In this document: piece after piece, positions 27,680 to 37,397 of the stretch
Position numbering within the stretch: the first letter of the stretch is position 1
How the letters are laid out: every line of letters starts with the position of its first letter
Translations under genes and position numbers: made by a program
NCBI RefSeq assembly: GCF_900120165.1
Contig: NZ_LT635475.1
Span: 1-64,000, forward strand
Reading direction: 5' to 3'
DNA length: 64,000 nucleotides
Source of the DNA: Ezakiella massiliensis
GTDB taxonomy: Bacteria > Bacillota > Clostridia > Tissierellales > Peptoniphilaceae
The notes under the pieces: model-generated
The model's input: only the letters and a program-made list of their open reading frames with translations
What the model was told of the DNA's origin: nothing
Databases searched by the model: none

Positions 27680-28842
27680 TTTAATGCATCCACCTTATCT
27701 AATTTTTCCCATGGAAGATCTAGTTCTGGTCTACCAAAGTGGCCATAGTTGGTAACTTGAGAGTAGATTGGTCTTCTTAGGTCAAAGTTTTCGATAATTG
27801 CAGCTGGCCTTAGGTCAAAGTTTTTGTAAACTCTTTCTCTAATGCTTTCAATATCAATTTTTTCTGTGCCGAAGCAGTCGATATCAATTGAAGTTGGTCT
27901 TGCAACGCCGATTGCGTAGGATAGGGCAACTTCACATTTATCAGCGAGACCTGCTCCCACAATATTTTTTGCAACATAGCGGGCAGCATAAGCAGCAGAT
28001 CTATCAACCTTTGTTGGGTCCTTGCCGCTAAAGGCTCCGCCACCGTGTTTTGCATATCCGCCGTAGGTATCTACAATAATCTTGCGGCCGGTTAGACCTG
28101 TGTCAGATTTTGGACCACCGATTACAAATCTACCAGTTGGGTTGATGTAATAAACGGTTTCATCGTCTACATATTCTGGTGGAATAATTTTATCTATAAC
28201 TTCACGCTTTACATCTTTTCTTAGGTCTTCGATATCAACTGATGCCAAGTGTTGGGTAGAGATAACTACGTTTGTAATTCTAACTGGCTTGTTGTCATGG
28301 TACTCAACTGTAACTTGTGATTTTCCGTCTGGTAAAATATAAGGAAGGATGCCTTCTTTTCTAACAGCGGTCAAACGTTTGGTCAAATCGTGGGCTAGCT
28401 TGATGGCAAGTGGCATCAACTCTTCAGTTTCATTTGATGCATATCCATACATCATACCTTGATCGCCAGCGCCAATTTCGTCGTACTTGTCAGTTGAACT
28501 GCCTTTCTTTTCGTATGAGTCAGAAACACCCATGGCAATATCAGGGCTTTGCTCTTCGATAGAAGTTAAGATGCCACAGTTTTCAGCATCGAAACCGTAT
28601 TTGCCTCTTGTGTAGCCAATTGATTCTATAGTTTTTCTAACTATAGCAGGTATATCGATATAGCAATTGGTTGTAATTTGTCCGCTAACAATAATGTAGC
28701 CGGTAGATGCGACAGTTTCGCAAGCGACGCGTGCATTTTTATCTTTTTCAAGTATCGCATCTAAGATTGAGTCGGAAATTTTGTCACAGACTTTGTCTGG
28801 GTGACCTTCTGTAACACTTTCACTAGTATGAAATCTAATCAT
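27673..28842 (-). CDS. metK: S-adenosylmethionine synthetase
   Basis: 389-aa MAT enzyme making SAM from methionine and ATP. Signature motifs: [12 protein letters not shown] at the N-terminus, [12 protein letters not shown], and [23 protein letters not shown] with the phosphate-binding loop. Length is normal. The ribosome binding site gaaaggaga precedes the ATG. Expression is controlled by the SAM-I riboswitch immediately upstream, so the product represses its own synthesis. Confidence 0.96.
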   Translation of the reverse strand: MIRFHTSESVTEGHPDKVCDKISDSILDAILEKDKNARVACETVASTGYIIVSGQITTNCYIDIPAIVRKTIESIGYTRGKYGFDAENCGILTSIEEQSPDIAMGVSDSYEKKGSSTDKYDEIGAGDQGMMYGYASNETEELMPLAIKLAHDLTKRLTAVRKEGILPYILPDGKSQVTVEYHDNKPVRITNVVISTQHLASVDIEDLRKDVKREVIDKIIPPEYVDDETVYYINPTGRFVIGGPKSDTGLTGRKIIVDTYGGYAKHGGGAFSGKDPTKVDRSAAYAARYVAKNIVGAGLADKCEVALSYAIGVARPTSIDIDCFGTEKIDIESIRERVYKNFDLRPAAIIENFDLRRPIYSQVTNYGHFGRPELDLPWEKLDKVDALKC

Positions 28843-28866
28843 TTATTCTCCTTTCAAATTTAAAAT

Positions 28867-29005
28867 AAAAAAACTCCTTCATCAGGAGCCACAAAAACAT
28901 CTTAAAGATAAGATCATCTTTCAGATTAATCTGTAGGACTTGGCACCTTAAAACTAGGTTGCCGGGCTTCACAGGGCCTATTCCCTCCGCCTCTCTTGAT
29001 GAACA
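28867..29005 (-). promoter_or_regulatory. SAM-I (S-box) riboswitch with terminator
   Basis: On the minus strand the S-box core is clear: catcaagagaggcggaggga, then ggccctgtgaagcccggcaa cc, then aaggtgccaagtcc and a cagatt-aatctg P4 hairpin. The expression platform is the hairpin ctcct-gatga-aggag followed by seven T (28867-28888), just before the metK ribosome binding site. Binding of SAM is expected to favour termination (OFF switch). Confidence 0.93.
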
Positions 29006-29010
29006 ATATC

Positions 29011-29039
29011 ATTTTACCACATGTGGTATAAGTTGTCAA
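29011..29039 (-). promoter_or_regulatory. Promoter of the metK riboswitch transcript
   Basis: Minus strand TTGACA, 17 bp, TAAAAT, ending a few bases before the riboswitch. The gap of about 315 bp between metK and guaB is thus filled by the switch, this promoter and the divergent guaB promoter. Confidence 0.85.
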
Positions 29040-29083
29040 GCAATTTTTATAAAAAAATTTTTTGAAAAAATACGATTTTTGCG

Positions 29084-29111
29084 TGATTTTTTTTAAAATT
29101 TGTTATATAAT
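29084..29111 (+). promoter_or_regulatory. Promoter of guaB
   Basis: TGATTT, 16 bp, TATAAT. The -35 box is weak. No purine riboswitch is visible in the short leader. Confidence 0.6.
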
Positions 29112-29149
29112 GAATACTAGAAAGAATTTTGCAAAATGAATTTACTTAA

Positions 29150-30613
<1,464 letters not shown>

Positions 30614-30622
30614 TTTAAATTT

Positions 30623-30658
30623 AAATTGCAGGGTTTTTGCTCTGCAATTTTTGTTTTT
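30623..30658 (+). terminator. Terminator of guaB
   Basis: Stem aaattgcag / ctgcaattt followed by a T-rich run. Confidence 0.87.
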
Positions 30659-30673
30659 ATAGGGTGAATTTCC

Positions 30674-30702
30674 TTTACAAAAAAATATCTTTATGATAAA
30701 AT
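30674..30702 (+). promoter_or_regulatory. Promoter of the rpmH-rnpA operon
   Basis: TTTACA, 17 bp, TAAAAT with a TG extension at the correct place. Start expected near 30709, just before the RBS aaaggaggtg. Confidence 0.85.
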
Positions 30703-30734
30703 AGATAGGTAAATTAGATAAAGGAGGTGTGGTT

Positions 30735-30869
30735 ATGAAAAGAACTTACCAACCAAAAAGAAAAGCTAGAAAGAAAGTTCACGGTTTTAGAGAAAGAATG
30801 AGCACAACTGCCGGACGCAAAGTTTTAAAAAGAAGAAGAGCAAAAGGCAGAAAGGTTCTAAGCGCTTAA
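30735..30869 (+). CDS. rpmH: 50S ribosomal protein L34
   Basis: 44-aa, very basic protein. It begins [18 protein letters not shown] and continues [20 protein letters not shown], the near-invariant bL34 sequence. RBS aaaggaggtg lies 5 bases before the ATG. The stop overlaps the rnpA start by one base (TAATG). rpmH-rnpA-yidD-yidC-khpB-mnmE-mnmG-rsmG is the classical set found next to dnaA/oriC in Firmicutes; here guaB, not dnaA, is the upstream neighbour. Confidence 0.97.
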   Translation: MKRTYQPKRKARKKVHGFRERMSTTAGRKVLKRRRAKGRKVLSA

Positions 30870-31195
30870 TGCTAGCAAAAGAAAACCGTCTGAAGAAAAA
30901 AGAGGATTTCAGCTCACTTTATAAGAGATCAAATTTTAAGGCCAATCGCGTTTTTAAAATCCGCTATAGGCGGGGGGTTAAACGCGTGGGAATTGTCGTA
31001 TCAAACAAGCATGGCAAGGCTAATGTTAGAAACAAATTAAAAAGAAGAATTCGTGCCATCATGAGAGAACAGATTCCAAATATGGAAAATTATGATATTA
31101 TAATTACTCCCAAGATTGGTGCCAGTGATCTGTCGTATAGTGAGCTTTCTAGAAATCTCTTGCATGTTCTAAGGCTCGGTGGAATTATTAAATGA
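30869..31195 (+). CDS. rnpA: Ribonuclease P protein component
   Basis: 108-aa RNase P protein, which helps the catalytic RNA bind pre-tRNA. Conserved parts are the N-terminal ENRLKKKEDFSSLYKRS, the strand RVGIVVSNKHGKANVRN and the RNR-like motif RNKLKRRIRAIMRE that contacts P RNA. Coupled to rpmH by a TAATG overlap and to yidD by ATGA. Confidence 0.95.
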   Translation: MLAKENRLKKKEDFSSLYKRSNFKANRVFKIRYRRGVKRVGIVVSNKHGKANVRNKLKRRIRAIMREQIPNMENYDIIITPKIGASDLSYSELSRNLLHVLRLGGIIK

Positions 31196-31407
31196 AGTAT
31201 ATTGCAATAGGATTTATTAAATTCTATCAAAAAGTAATATCAAAATATATTTTAAAGGGTGCTCATTGTAGGTTTACTCCTACTTGTAGCGAATATGCCC
31301 TCCAGGCTTTTAAGAAATACAATTTTTTTAAGGCCTCTTACCTTAGTTTTAGACGAATTTTAAGATGCAATCCATATTGCGATGGGGGTTATGACCCTTT
31401 ACCATAA
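31192..31407 (+). CDS. yidD: Membrane protein insertion efficiency factor YidD
   Basis: 71-aa protein of the YidD family, which assists YidC-dependent membrane insertion. Diagnostic sequence: GAHCRFTPTCSEYALQAF and the second Cys pair in RRILRCNPYCDGGYDPLP. N-terminal amphipathic helix IGFIKFYQKVIS associates with the membrane. Overlaps rnpA by 4 bases and precedes yidC by 25 bases. Confidence 0.95.
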   Translation: MKYIAIGFIKFYQKVISKYILKGAHCRFTPTCSEYALQAFKKYNFFKASYLSFRRILRCNPYCDGGYDPLP

Positions 31408-31432
31408 ATACAATATCGAAAGGAAAGACTAA

Positions 31433-32134
31433 ATGAACTTTTTAGCAAACGCTCTGGGCTGGGTTATGAGATATGTCTATGATTTTGTAGCGTCCATTGG
31501 CCCGGAAAACGAAAACTTTAGCTACCTTGCAATTACGATTATTATTACAACTATAATTGTTAAATTGCTGGTGCTTCCTTTACAGCTTAGGAGCTCTAAA
31601 CAAATGAAAAAAACACAAGAGCTTCAACCCCAAGTAAAGGAAATTCAAATTAAATACAAACACGATCCCCAAGCTGCAAATATGAAAATTCAGCAGCTAT
31701 ATAGGCAAAATGGTGCCAGTATGACGGGCGGTTGTCTACCACTCTTAGTACAGTTACCAATTATACTTGCATTTTTTAGGGTAATGCAAAATCCAAGCCT
31801 TTATGTATTCCATGAAACAGGAATGTATGACAATATGTTAAAGACATTCTTGTGGATCAAGGACTTGACATTGCCTGACCCTTTTTGGTATGGTTTACCC
31901 CTAATTACTGCAGGCGTAACATACTTACAAACTTTAACTACACCTAAGGTAGGGGCTCAATCACAAGAGCAACAAAGTATGTCAACTATGAATTATATAA
32001 TGCCTATTATGATTTTCTGGTTTGCTCTTAAATACCCTGGTGGTCTAGCCCTATATTGGACTGTAAGCACAATGTTTACAGCTGTTCAATCTTTAATTTC
32101 TAATAGAGAATTGTTGTTTAAAAAAGGAGAATAA
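31433..32134 (+). CDS. yidC: Membrane protein insertase YidC/Oxa1
   Basis: 233-aa Oxa1-type insertase with five membrane segments. TM1 is followed by LPLQLRSSKQMKK, whose Arg lies in the hydrophilic groove, and a coiled cytosolic loop (ELQPQVKEIQIKYK). GGCLPLLVQLPIILAFF is the conserved TM2 entry. No lipobox Cys is seen at the N-terminus, unlike SpoIIIJ/YqjG of Bacillus. RBS gaaaggaaag. One base separates it from khpB. Confidence 0.94.
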   Translation: MNFLANALGWVMRYVYDFVASIGPENENFSYLAITIIITTIIVKLLVLPLQLRSSKQMKKTQELQPQVKEIQIKYKHDPQAANMKIQQLYRQNGASMTGGCLPLLVQLPIILAFFRVMQNPSLYVFHETGMYDNMLKTFLWIKDLTLPDPFWYGLPLITAGVTYLQTLTTPKVGAQSQEQQSMSTMNYIMPIMIFWFALKYPGGLALYWTVSTMFTAVQSLISNRELLFKKGE

Positions 32135-32135
32135 G

Positions 32136-33092
32136 ATGGATAGAGTTACACTTGAAATGAAAACTGTTGAAGAAGCTATTGAATCCGCATTAAAAATGCT
32201 TGAAGCTACAAGAGATGAAGTAGATGTTATTATAGAAGAAGAGCCTTCCAAGGGTTTTCTTGGTTTAGGTGCCAAAGAAGCCAAGGTTACTGTTGTCCGC
32301 AAGGGCACAGGTCAAACGGCTCAAGTACTAAATGAAATTGAAGATAATAAATCAGACTTTGAAAAAAAGGTTGATGAAGTTACAGCTGATGCTAAAAACG
32401 CTTATGATGATATAAAAGAAGACGTTTCTGAGATGGCTGAGAAAGCATCAGATAAGGTATCTGAACTCGCTAATGATGCAAGCGATAAATTTAATGATGT
32501 AAAAGAAGATGTAAAAGATAAATTCGAAGACATGAAGGAAAGCACAGAGGATTTTGTTGACGAAAAGATAGCTAGACCTATGAAGTCATTCTTACTCGAA
32601 GGTGTTGACCACTATAAAACTGAAGAAGACATGGCTGAGGCTGCTAGAAAATATCTTGAAAAAACAATTAATCTAATGGGTTTTAAAGGCCATGTAGAAA
32701 TTATTGATGAAAGAGAAAAAGGTGAAAACCTTGTCCTTGATATCATGCTTGATGACTACGAACAAAATTCTAGAATCATCGGCAAAAAAGGTGCAACTAT
32801 TGATGCCCTTGGATATATGGTAGGTCAATTTGTCAGAGGTCGCTATGATGAAAGACTCATGCTTGAAGTTGATTGCGGAGATTATATCTACGATCAAAAA
32901 GAAAAGCTCAAAGCCTTTGCAAGGGATGCTGGTGAGCGCGCTATCAGAGATGGCGAATACAGATTAAGACCTATGAACGCTTACGATAGAAGAATTGTCC
33001 ACAAGGCATTAAATGATATGGAAGGGGTCTCTACTCATTCTGAAGGTGAAGAACCGAGACGCTCCATTGTTATTACAAGAGACCCGCAATAA
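32136..33092 (+). CDS. khpB: RNA-binding protein KhpB (Jag/EloR)
   Basis: 318-aa three-domain protein: Jag-N (residues 1-55, SKGFLGLGAKEAKV), KH (about 170-240, GXXG loop IIGKKGATIDAL) and R3H (about 250-312, with AYDRRIVHKAL). KhpB pairs with KhpA to bind RNA and influences cell elongation. The linker at about residues 75-150 is unusual: a long Lys/Glu/Asp-rich amphipathic helix of repeated units such as KASDKVSELANDASDKF and VKEDVKDKFEDM, like LEA/YtxH-type sequences. The stop codon lies inside the loop of an intrinsic terminator. Confidence 0.92.
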   Translation: MDRVTLEMKTVEEAIESALKMLEATRDEVDVIIEEEPSKGFLGLGAKEAKVTVVRKGTGQTAQVLNEIEDNKSDFEKKVDEVTADAKNAYDDIKEDVSEMAEKASDKVSELANDASDKFNDVKEDVKDKFEDMKESTEDFVDEKIARPMKSFLLEGVDHYKTEEDMAEAARKYLEKTINLMGFKGHVEIIDEREKGENLVLDIMLDDYEQNSRIIGKKGATIDALGYMVGQFVRGRYDERLMLEVDCGDYIYDQKEKLKAFARDAGERAIRDGEYRLRPMNAYDRRIVHKALNDMEGVSTHSEGEEPRRSIVITRDPQ

Positions 33093-33104
33093 AGCGGGTT
33101 TTTT
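33082..33104 (+). terminator. Intrinsic terminator between khpB and mnmE
   Basis: Stem acccgc / gcgggt with a 6-base loop containing the khpB stop codon, then six T. mnmE begins 4 bases later, so this lies in the space where its ribosome binding site should be. Confidence 0.8.
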
Positions 33105-33108
33105 AGTT

Positions 33109-34437
33109 ATGAGAACTATTGCAGCTATCGCCACTCCACCTGGTCGTGGAGGCATTGGCATCGTGAGAATGTCAGGACCTATGAGCCTTGACATATTAAA
33201 GAAAATATTTAAAACAAAAAAAGATATTAAGCCAAGATTTATGCACTATGGTCACATTTCCTATGATGATAAAATAATAGATGAGGTTATGGCTTGCTAT
33301 TTCAAAAGACCTTATTCTTATACAACTGAGGACATGGTTGAAATATATTGCCATGGTGGTTATGTTTCGACTCTTTATATTTACGAAATTCTTTTAAAAG
33401 AGGGGGCAGTTCAAGCTGATGCTGGAGAGTTTACTAAACTTGCCTTTTTAAATGGCAGGATTGACCTCTTGGAAGCAGAAGCTGTGTCAGGAATCATCGA
33501 TGCCCAAAACAAGGAAGAGCAAGTTTTATATACTAATGTCCTTGGAGGCAGCCTGTCAGAAAAAATAGATTATTTGGCGAATGAACTTTTGTCTTTGATT
33601 GCTGAGTGCGAGGCCAAGATTGATTATCCTGAACTTGGCAATGTCGATGACATGAAGGCAAGAGTTGATGAAATTTATTTGGCTATTGAAAATCTTTTGG
33701 ACGACCAAAACAGGTCAAGCTTTATTAGAGAAGGTATCAAGACTGCTATTATCGGCAGGCCAAATGTAGGCAAGAGCTCCTTGTTAAATGCAATTACAAA
33801 TAAGGACAGGGCTATTGTTACTGAAATACCTGGGACTACTCGCGATACTATTGAAGAATTTATAAATTACGAAGGACTTTATCTGCACTTGATAGATACT
33901 GCAGGCATTAGGCACACAAGTGAGGTTGTTGAATCGATTGGCATTGAACTCAGCAAAAAATCTGCAAGGGAAGCGGATATTGTAATCGTGGTTATCGATG
34001 GGTCAGATAAAATTTCCGATGAAGACAGGGAAATTTTAAATTCTGTAGAAGATAAAAATAAAATTATTTTTATAAACAAGGCTGACAAGGGCACAAGCGC
34101 TGACCTTGAAGAGATAAAAAAATACAGTGATAATCTGGTTATTGGTTCTATTAAAGAGGATCAAGGCATTCGCGAGATCATGTCACTAATTAAAAAAATA
34201 TTTATCATTGATGTAGATGCGTCCTTTACATCTATATTTAACCTTCGCCACAGGCAGGCCCTGGAGGCAGCAAAGGATGAGTTAATACAAGCCAAAAACG
34301 ATATGGACTTTATGCCTTTTGAAATAGTCGAAGTAAGTCTTAGAATGGCTTTGGATGACCTCTATTCGATTTTAGGAAAAAATTATGATGAAGATTTGAT
34401 TGACAGAGTCTTTCAAGACTTCTGCGTAGGGAAGTGA
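33109..34437 (+). CDS. mnmE: tRNA modification GTPase MnmE
   Basis: 442-aa GTPase. With MnmG it installs the carboxymethylaminomethyl (or related) group on U34 of certain tRNAs. N-terminal folate-binding domain starts TIAAIATPPGRGGIGIVRMSGP; G domain at about 210-370 with GRPNVGKSS, TEIPGTTRD, DTAG and NKAD; C-terminal FCVGK gives the conserved Cys-X-X-Gly-Lys. The ATG was chosen by family alignment; a longer frame from 33013 reads through khpB and was rejected. No clear Shine-Dalgarno: the preceding bases are the T-run of a terminator. Confidence 0.95.
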   Translation: MRTIAAIATPPGRGGIGIVRMSGPMSLDILKKIFKTKKDIKPRFMHYGHISYDDKIIDEVMACYFKRPYSYTTEDMVEIYCHGGYVSTLYIYEILLKEGAVQADAGEFTKLAFLNGRIDLLEAEAVSGIIDAQNKEEQVLYTNVLGGSLSEKIDYLANELLSLIAECEAKIDYPELGNVDDMKARVDEIYLAIENLLDDQNRSSFIREGIKTAIIGRPNVGKSSLLNAITNKDRAIVTEIPGTTRDTIEEFINYEGLYLHLIDTAGIRHTSEVVESIGIELSKKSAREADIVIVVIDGSDKISDEDREILNSVEDKNKIIFINKADKGTSADLEEIKKYSDNLVIGSIKEDQGIREIMSLIKKIFIIDVDASFTSIFNLRHRQALEAAKDELIQAKNDMDFMPFEIVEVSLRMALDDLYSILGKNYDEDLIDRVFQDFCVGK

Positions 34438-34441
34438 TATT

Positions 34442-36322
34442 ATGGATTATGATTTAATAGTAGTAGGGGCTGGTCACGCTGGATGCGAGGCCGCTATTGC
34501 TGCTGCAAATATGGGAATAAAAACTTTAATAATTACCATGAACTTGGACGGAATTGCAGCTCTTTCCTGTAATCCAAATATTGGTGGAACAGGCAAGGGC
34601 CACTTGGTTAGAGAAGTTGACGCCCTTGGTGGCTACATGGGACTTAATATTGATAAGTCCTTCATCCAATCAAGGATGCTAAACACATCCAAGGGACCAG
34701 CTGTTCACTCGCTTAGAGTCCAAGCCGATAAACTTGAATACCACAAGCACATGAAGCAAAAGCTGGAGGACACAGAAAATTTAATTCTTCGTCAAATGGA
34801 GGCTGTCGATATTATTGTAGAAGATAATGAGGTAAAGGGCATTGTCCTTCGCGACGGTAGAGAAATTCGTGCACAGGCTGTTATCTTAGCAACAGGAACT
34901 TACCTAAAGGGGAGAGTTTTTATTGGCAAAAATATTTATGAGTCAGGGCCAGACGGCAGATTTCCATCAATTCTCCTTGGAGACAATTTAAGAAAGCACG
35001 GCATTGTCCTTAGGAGATTAAAGACTGGGACACCGGCAAGGGTTGATAGGAAAACTATAAATTTTGAAAATATGGAAGTGCAACCTGGCGATGAAGAGAT
35101 AACACCATTTTCATTTTTAAATACAAAAGAAGATATCGATCGTCCACAGGTAAATTGTTATTTAACTAGAACGACCAAAAAGATGCATGATTATATTAGA
35201 GACCACATGGAAGAGTCGGCTCTTTATTCTGGGGCCATAGAAGGGACAGGCCCACGCTATTGTCCAAGTATTGAGGACAAGATCAAGCGTTTTCCAGATA
35301 GGGACGACCACCAAGTATTTTTGGAACCTGAAGCTGAATCGACTGATGAAATTTATGTCCAAGGCGTTTCAACTTCCATGCCTGAGTACATCCAAGAAAA
35401 TATGTACAAGATGATTGAAGGCATGGATGACGTTCGTATTATGCGTCCGGGCTATGCCATTGAATATGATGCAATTTTTGCTACATCTCTTAAGTCTACG
35501 CTTGAAAGTAAGGACATAAGCAATCTTTTCTTTGCGGGCCAAATAAATGGTTCTTCTGGTTATGAAGAGGCGGCAGCCCAAGGCCTTGTCGCCGGAATAA
35601 ATGCGGCAAGAAAAATCAAGGGCCAAGATGAATTTACTATTAAACGTGACGAAGGCTATATTGGAGTTTTGATTGACGACCTTGTAACAAAGATTACCTA
35701 TGAACCATATAGGATGATGACGGCGCGTGCTGAATATCGTTTAACCCTTCGCCAAGATAATGCTGATCTCAGACTAACACAAAAGGGCTATGATATTGGC
35801 CTGGCTAGTGATGAACGTTTAAAGAAAATGCTTGAAAGAAAAAAAGTTTTGGAAGGCGCGATTAAATTATTGGAAGATAAAAAAATCACTCCAACAGAAG
35901 AAACAAATGAACTCTTATCGAAGTTTACCACGCCAATTAAGACGGCTATTTCATTAAAGGAGCTAATCAGGAGGCCAGAAATTCGAATTGACCAAGCCCT
36001 TGAAATGTTTCCTATAAATATTAATTTAGACAAGGAAACAAAACTCCTCATTGAAACAGAAATTAAATATGAGGGCTATATAAAGAAAAACAACGATAGA
36101 ATTGCCCGCATGCACAAATTTGAAGATCGTAAATTGCCAGAGGATATTAATTATCATGAGATAAAGGGCCTTAAACATGAGGCGGCTGACAAGCTTACAC
36201 AAATTAGGCCGGAGACCTTGTCTCAAGCAAGTAGGATTAGCGGGGTCAGCCCATCTGATATGAATGTGCTCATGATTCATCTTGAACTGGAAAGGCGGAA
36301 ACATGAAAACAGAAATAGTTAA
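34442..36322 (+). CDS. mnmG: tRNA uridine-5-carboxymethylaminomethyl modification enzyme MnmG
   Basis: 626-aa FAD-dependent partner of MnmE. N-terminal Rossmann motif VVGAGHAGCEAA, SCNPNIGGTGKGHLVREVDALGG with a conserved Cys, the RLKTGTPARVD segment and the second FAD motif FFAGQINGSSGYEEAAAQG are all present. C-terminal helical region contacts MnmE and tRNA. Four bases follow mnmE, with gggaagtg as RBS; the 3' end overlaps rsmG by 20 bases. Confidence 0.96.
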   Translation: MDYDLIVVGAGHAGCEAAIAAANMGIKTLIITMNLDGIAALSCNPNIGGTGKGHLVREVDALGGYMGLNIDKSFIQSRMLNTSKGPAVHSLRVQADKLEYHKHMKQKLEDTENLILRQMEAVDIIVEDNEVKGIVLRDGREIRAQAVILATGTYLKGRVFIGKNIYESGPDGRFPSILLGDNLRKHGIVLRRLKTGTPARVDRKTINFENMEVQPGDEEITPFSFLNTKEDIDRPQVNCYLTRTTKKMHDYIRDHMEESALYSGAIEGTGPRYCPSIEDKIKRFPDRDDHQVFLEPEAESTDEIYVQGVSTSMPEYIQENMYKMIEGMDDVRIMRPGYAIEYDAIFATSLKSTLESKDISNLFFAGQINGSSGYEEAAAQGLVAGINAARKIKGQDEFTIKRDEGYIGVLIDDLVTKITYEPYRMMTARAEYRLTLRQDNADLRLTQKGYDIGLASDERLKKMLERKKVLEGAIKLLEDKKITPTEETNELLSKFTTPIKTAISLKELIRRPEIRIDQALEMFPININLDKETKLLIETEIKYEGYIKKNNDRIARMHKFEDRKLPEDINYHEIKGLKHEAADKLTQIRPETLSQASRISGVSPSDMNVLMIHLELERRKHENRNS

Positions 36323-36965
36323 TAAGGAAAAAGTTGATAGATATTTAAAGTTAATCCAAGAAAAAAATAAGGTGATGAATCTAACTGCAGTTGATGACTA
36401 CGATGAGATGTGGGATAAGCACGTAATAGATTCTGCAACCATTATGCCTTTGCTAAAAAAATACGAGATTAAAAGCTTGATTGACATTGGCACTGGCGCA
36501 GGCATACCAGGCGTGATTATAAAACTTCAAGACGAAGATTTAAAAATTACCCTTATGGATAGTTTAAAAAAGAGAATTAATTTTTTAGACGAAGTTGTAA
36601 GCGACTTGGATTTAAAAAATGTAAAGACGATTCATGCCAGGGCAGAAGACTTGGCCAAAACACATGAACGCGAGGCTTACGATGGCGCAATCTCAAGGGC
36701 GGTTGCTAGATTAAACACACTTGTTGAATACTGCCTGCCATTTGTTAAAGTCGGTGGATATTTTTTCGCCATGAAGGGGCCGGCTATTGATGAAGAGATT
36801 GAAGAGGCAAAAAAGGCCGTAAAAATTCTTGGCGGAGAGATTCTTGAGAATGTAAAATTTGATTACGACTATGGGGAAAGAAATATTTTGGTTATTAAAA
36901 AGATAAAGCCAACACCCAAAAAATATCCCCGTGGACAAAACAAGGCAAAAACTAAACCCTTATAA
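36303..36965 (+). CDS. rsmG: 16S rRNA (guanine527-N7)-methyltransferase
   Basis: 220-aa Rossmann-fold SAM methyltransferase (GidB). SAM-binding motif SLIDIGTGAGIPGVI; NLTAVDDYDEMWDKHVIDS is the conserved N-terminal block; YDGAISRAVARLNTLVEYC carries the conserved Arg residues. The ATG at 36303 follows aaaggcgg; a TTG at 36282 was rejected. Last gene of the rpmH cluster, followed by a strong terminator; parA/parB/noc genes that often follow are absent. Confidence 0.93.
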   Translation: MKTEIVNKEKVDRYLKLIQEKNKVMNLTAVDDYDEMWDKHVIDSATIMPLLKKYEIKSLIDIGTGAGIPGVIIKLQDEDLKITLMDSLKKRINFLDEVVSDLDLKNVKTIHARAEDLAKTHEREAYDGAISRAVARLNTLVEYCLPFVKVGGYFFAMKGPAIDEEIEEAKKAVKILGGEILENVKFDYDYGERNILVIKKIKPTPKKYPRGQNKAKTKPL

Positions 36966-36970
36966 AATTT

Positions 36971-36996
36971 ACCTGGAGAAGAGCTCCAGGTTTTTT
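36971..36996 (+). terminator. Terminator after rsmG
   Basis: Stem acctggag / ctccaggt with loop aagag and a T-run. Confidence 0.9.
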
Positions 36997-37130
36997 ATTC
37001 GGTAATTATAATTATAATTACTGTATCTAAAAGAGGCTACCATAAGTTGTTGATCAATTATTATAAATTTGTTAAATACTTTTAATGCAAAAAATTAATA
37101 GAAATTTTAAAACAAAATCATGTTTAATTG

Positions 37131-37158
37131 TTTACAAAATTATTAAATGTGGTATAAT
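37131..37158 (+). promoter_or_regulatory. Promoter of the leader ORF and peptide transporter
   Basis: TTTACA, 16 bp, TATAAT. Start expected near 37165. No other good promoter is seen between here and the binding-protein gene. Confidence 0.8.
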
Positions 37159-37195
37159 ATACCCAAGTACAAAAAGATTGTTGGAAGGAAATATT

Positions 37196-37309
37196 ATGAC
37201 TACATATTTTGAAAGAGATTATAATAGAGCTTATCATAGTAGTAATTACTCGTCTGAGAGTATGTACTATTATATTTTTATGCAATCATTAAGTAAACTA
37301 CAAGGATAG
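37196..37309 (+). CDS. 37-aa Tyr/Ser-rich ORF, possible leader peptide
   Basis: Starts MTTYFERDYNRAYHSSNY and contains a Tyr run (MYYYIF): seven Tyr and seven Ser in 37 residues. It has ggaaggaa as RBS, a near-consensus promoter and a terminator whose 5' arm overlaps its last codons. No family is recognised. It could be a real small protein, but its place in front of a peptide-uptake operon and the overlapping terminator suggest a leader peptide controlling read-through. A longer frame starting at 37085 begins upstream of the promoter and is not credible. Confidence 0.55.
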   Translation: MTTYFERDYNRAYHSSNYSSESMYYYIFMQSLSKLQG

Positions 37310-37329
37310 GGATTTCTTGTAGTTTTTTT
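37295..37329 (+). terminator. Terminator overlapping the leader ORF
   Basis: Perfect 10-bp stem aaactacaag / cttgtagttt with an 11-base loop and a T-run of seven. A ribosome sitting at the leader stop codon (37307-37309) would cover the 5' arm. Confidence 0.88.
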
Positions 37330-37397
37330 GTATAAATTTTCTGGTATTTCCGTGGTTATCACGTAAATATAAATTGTCACAAAACAAGGAGGATAAT

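Noticed and set aside
33013..33108. N-terminal extension of MnmE by 32 residues
   Set aside because: It runs through the end of khpB and the terminator hairpin; the family N-terminus TIAAIATPPGRGG fits the ATG at 33109.
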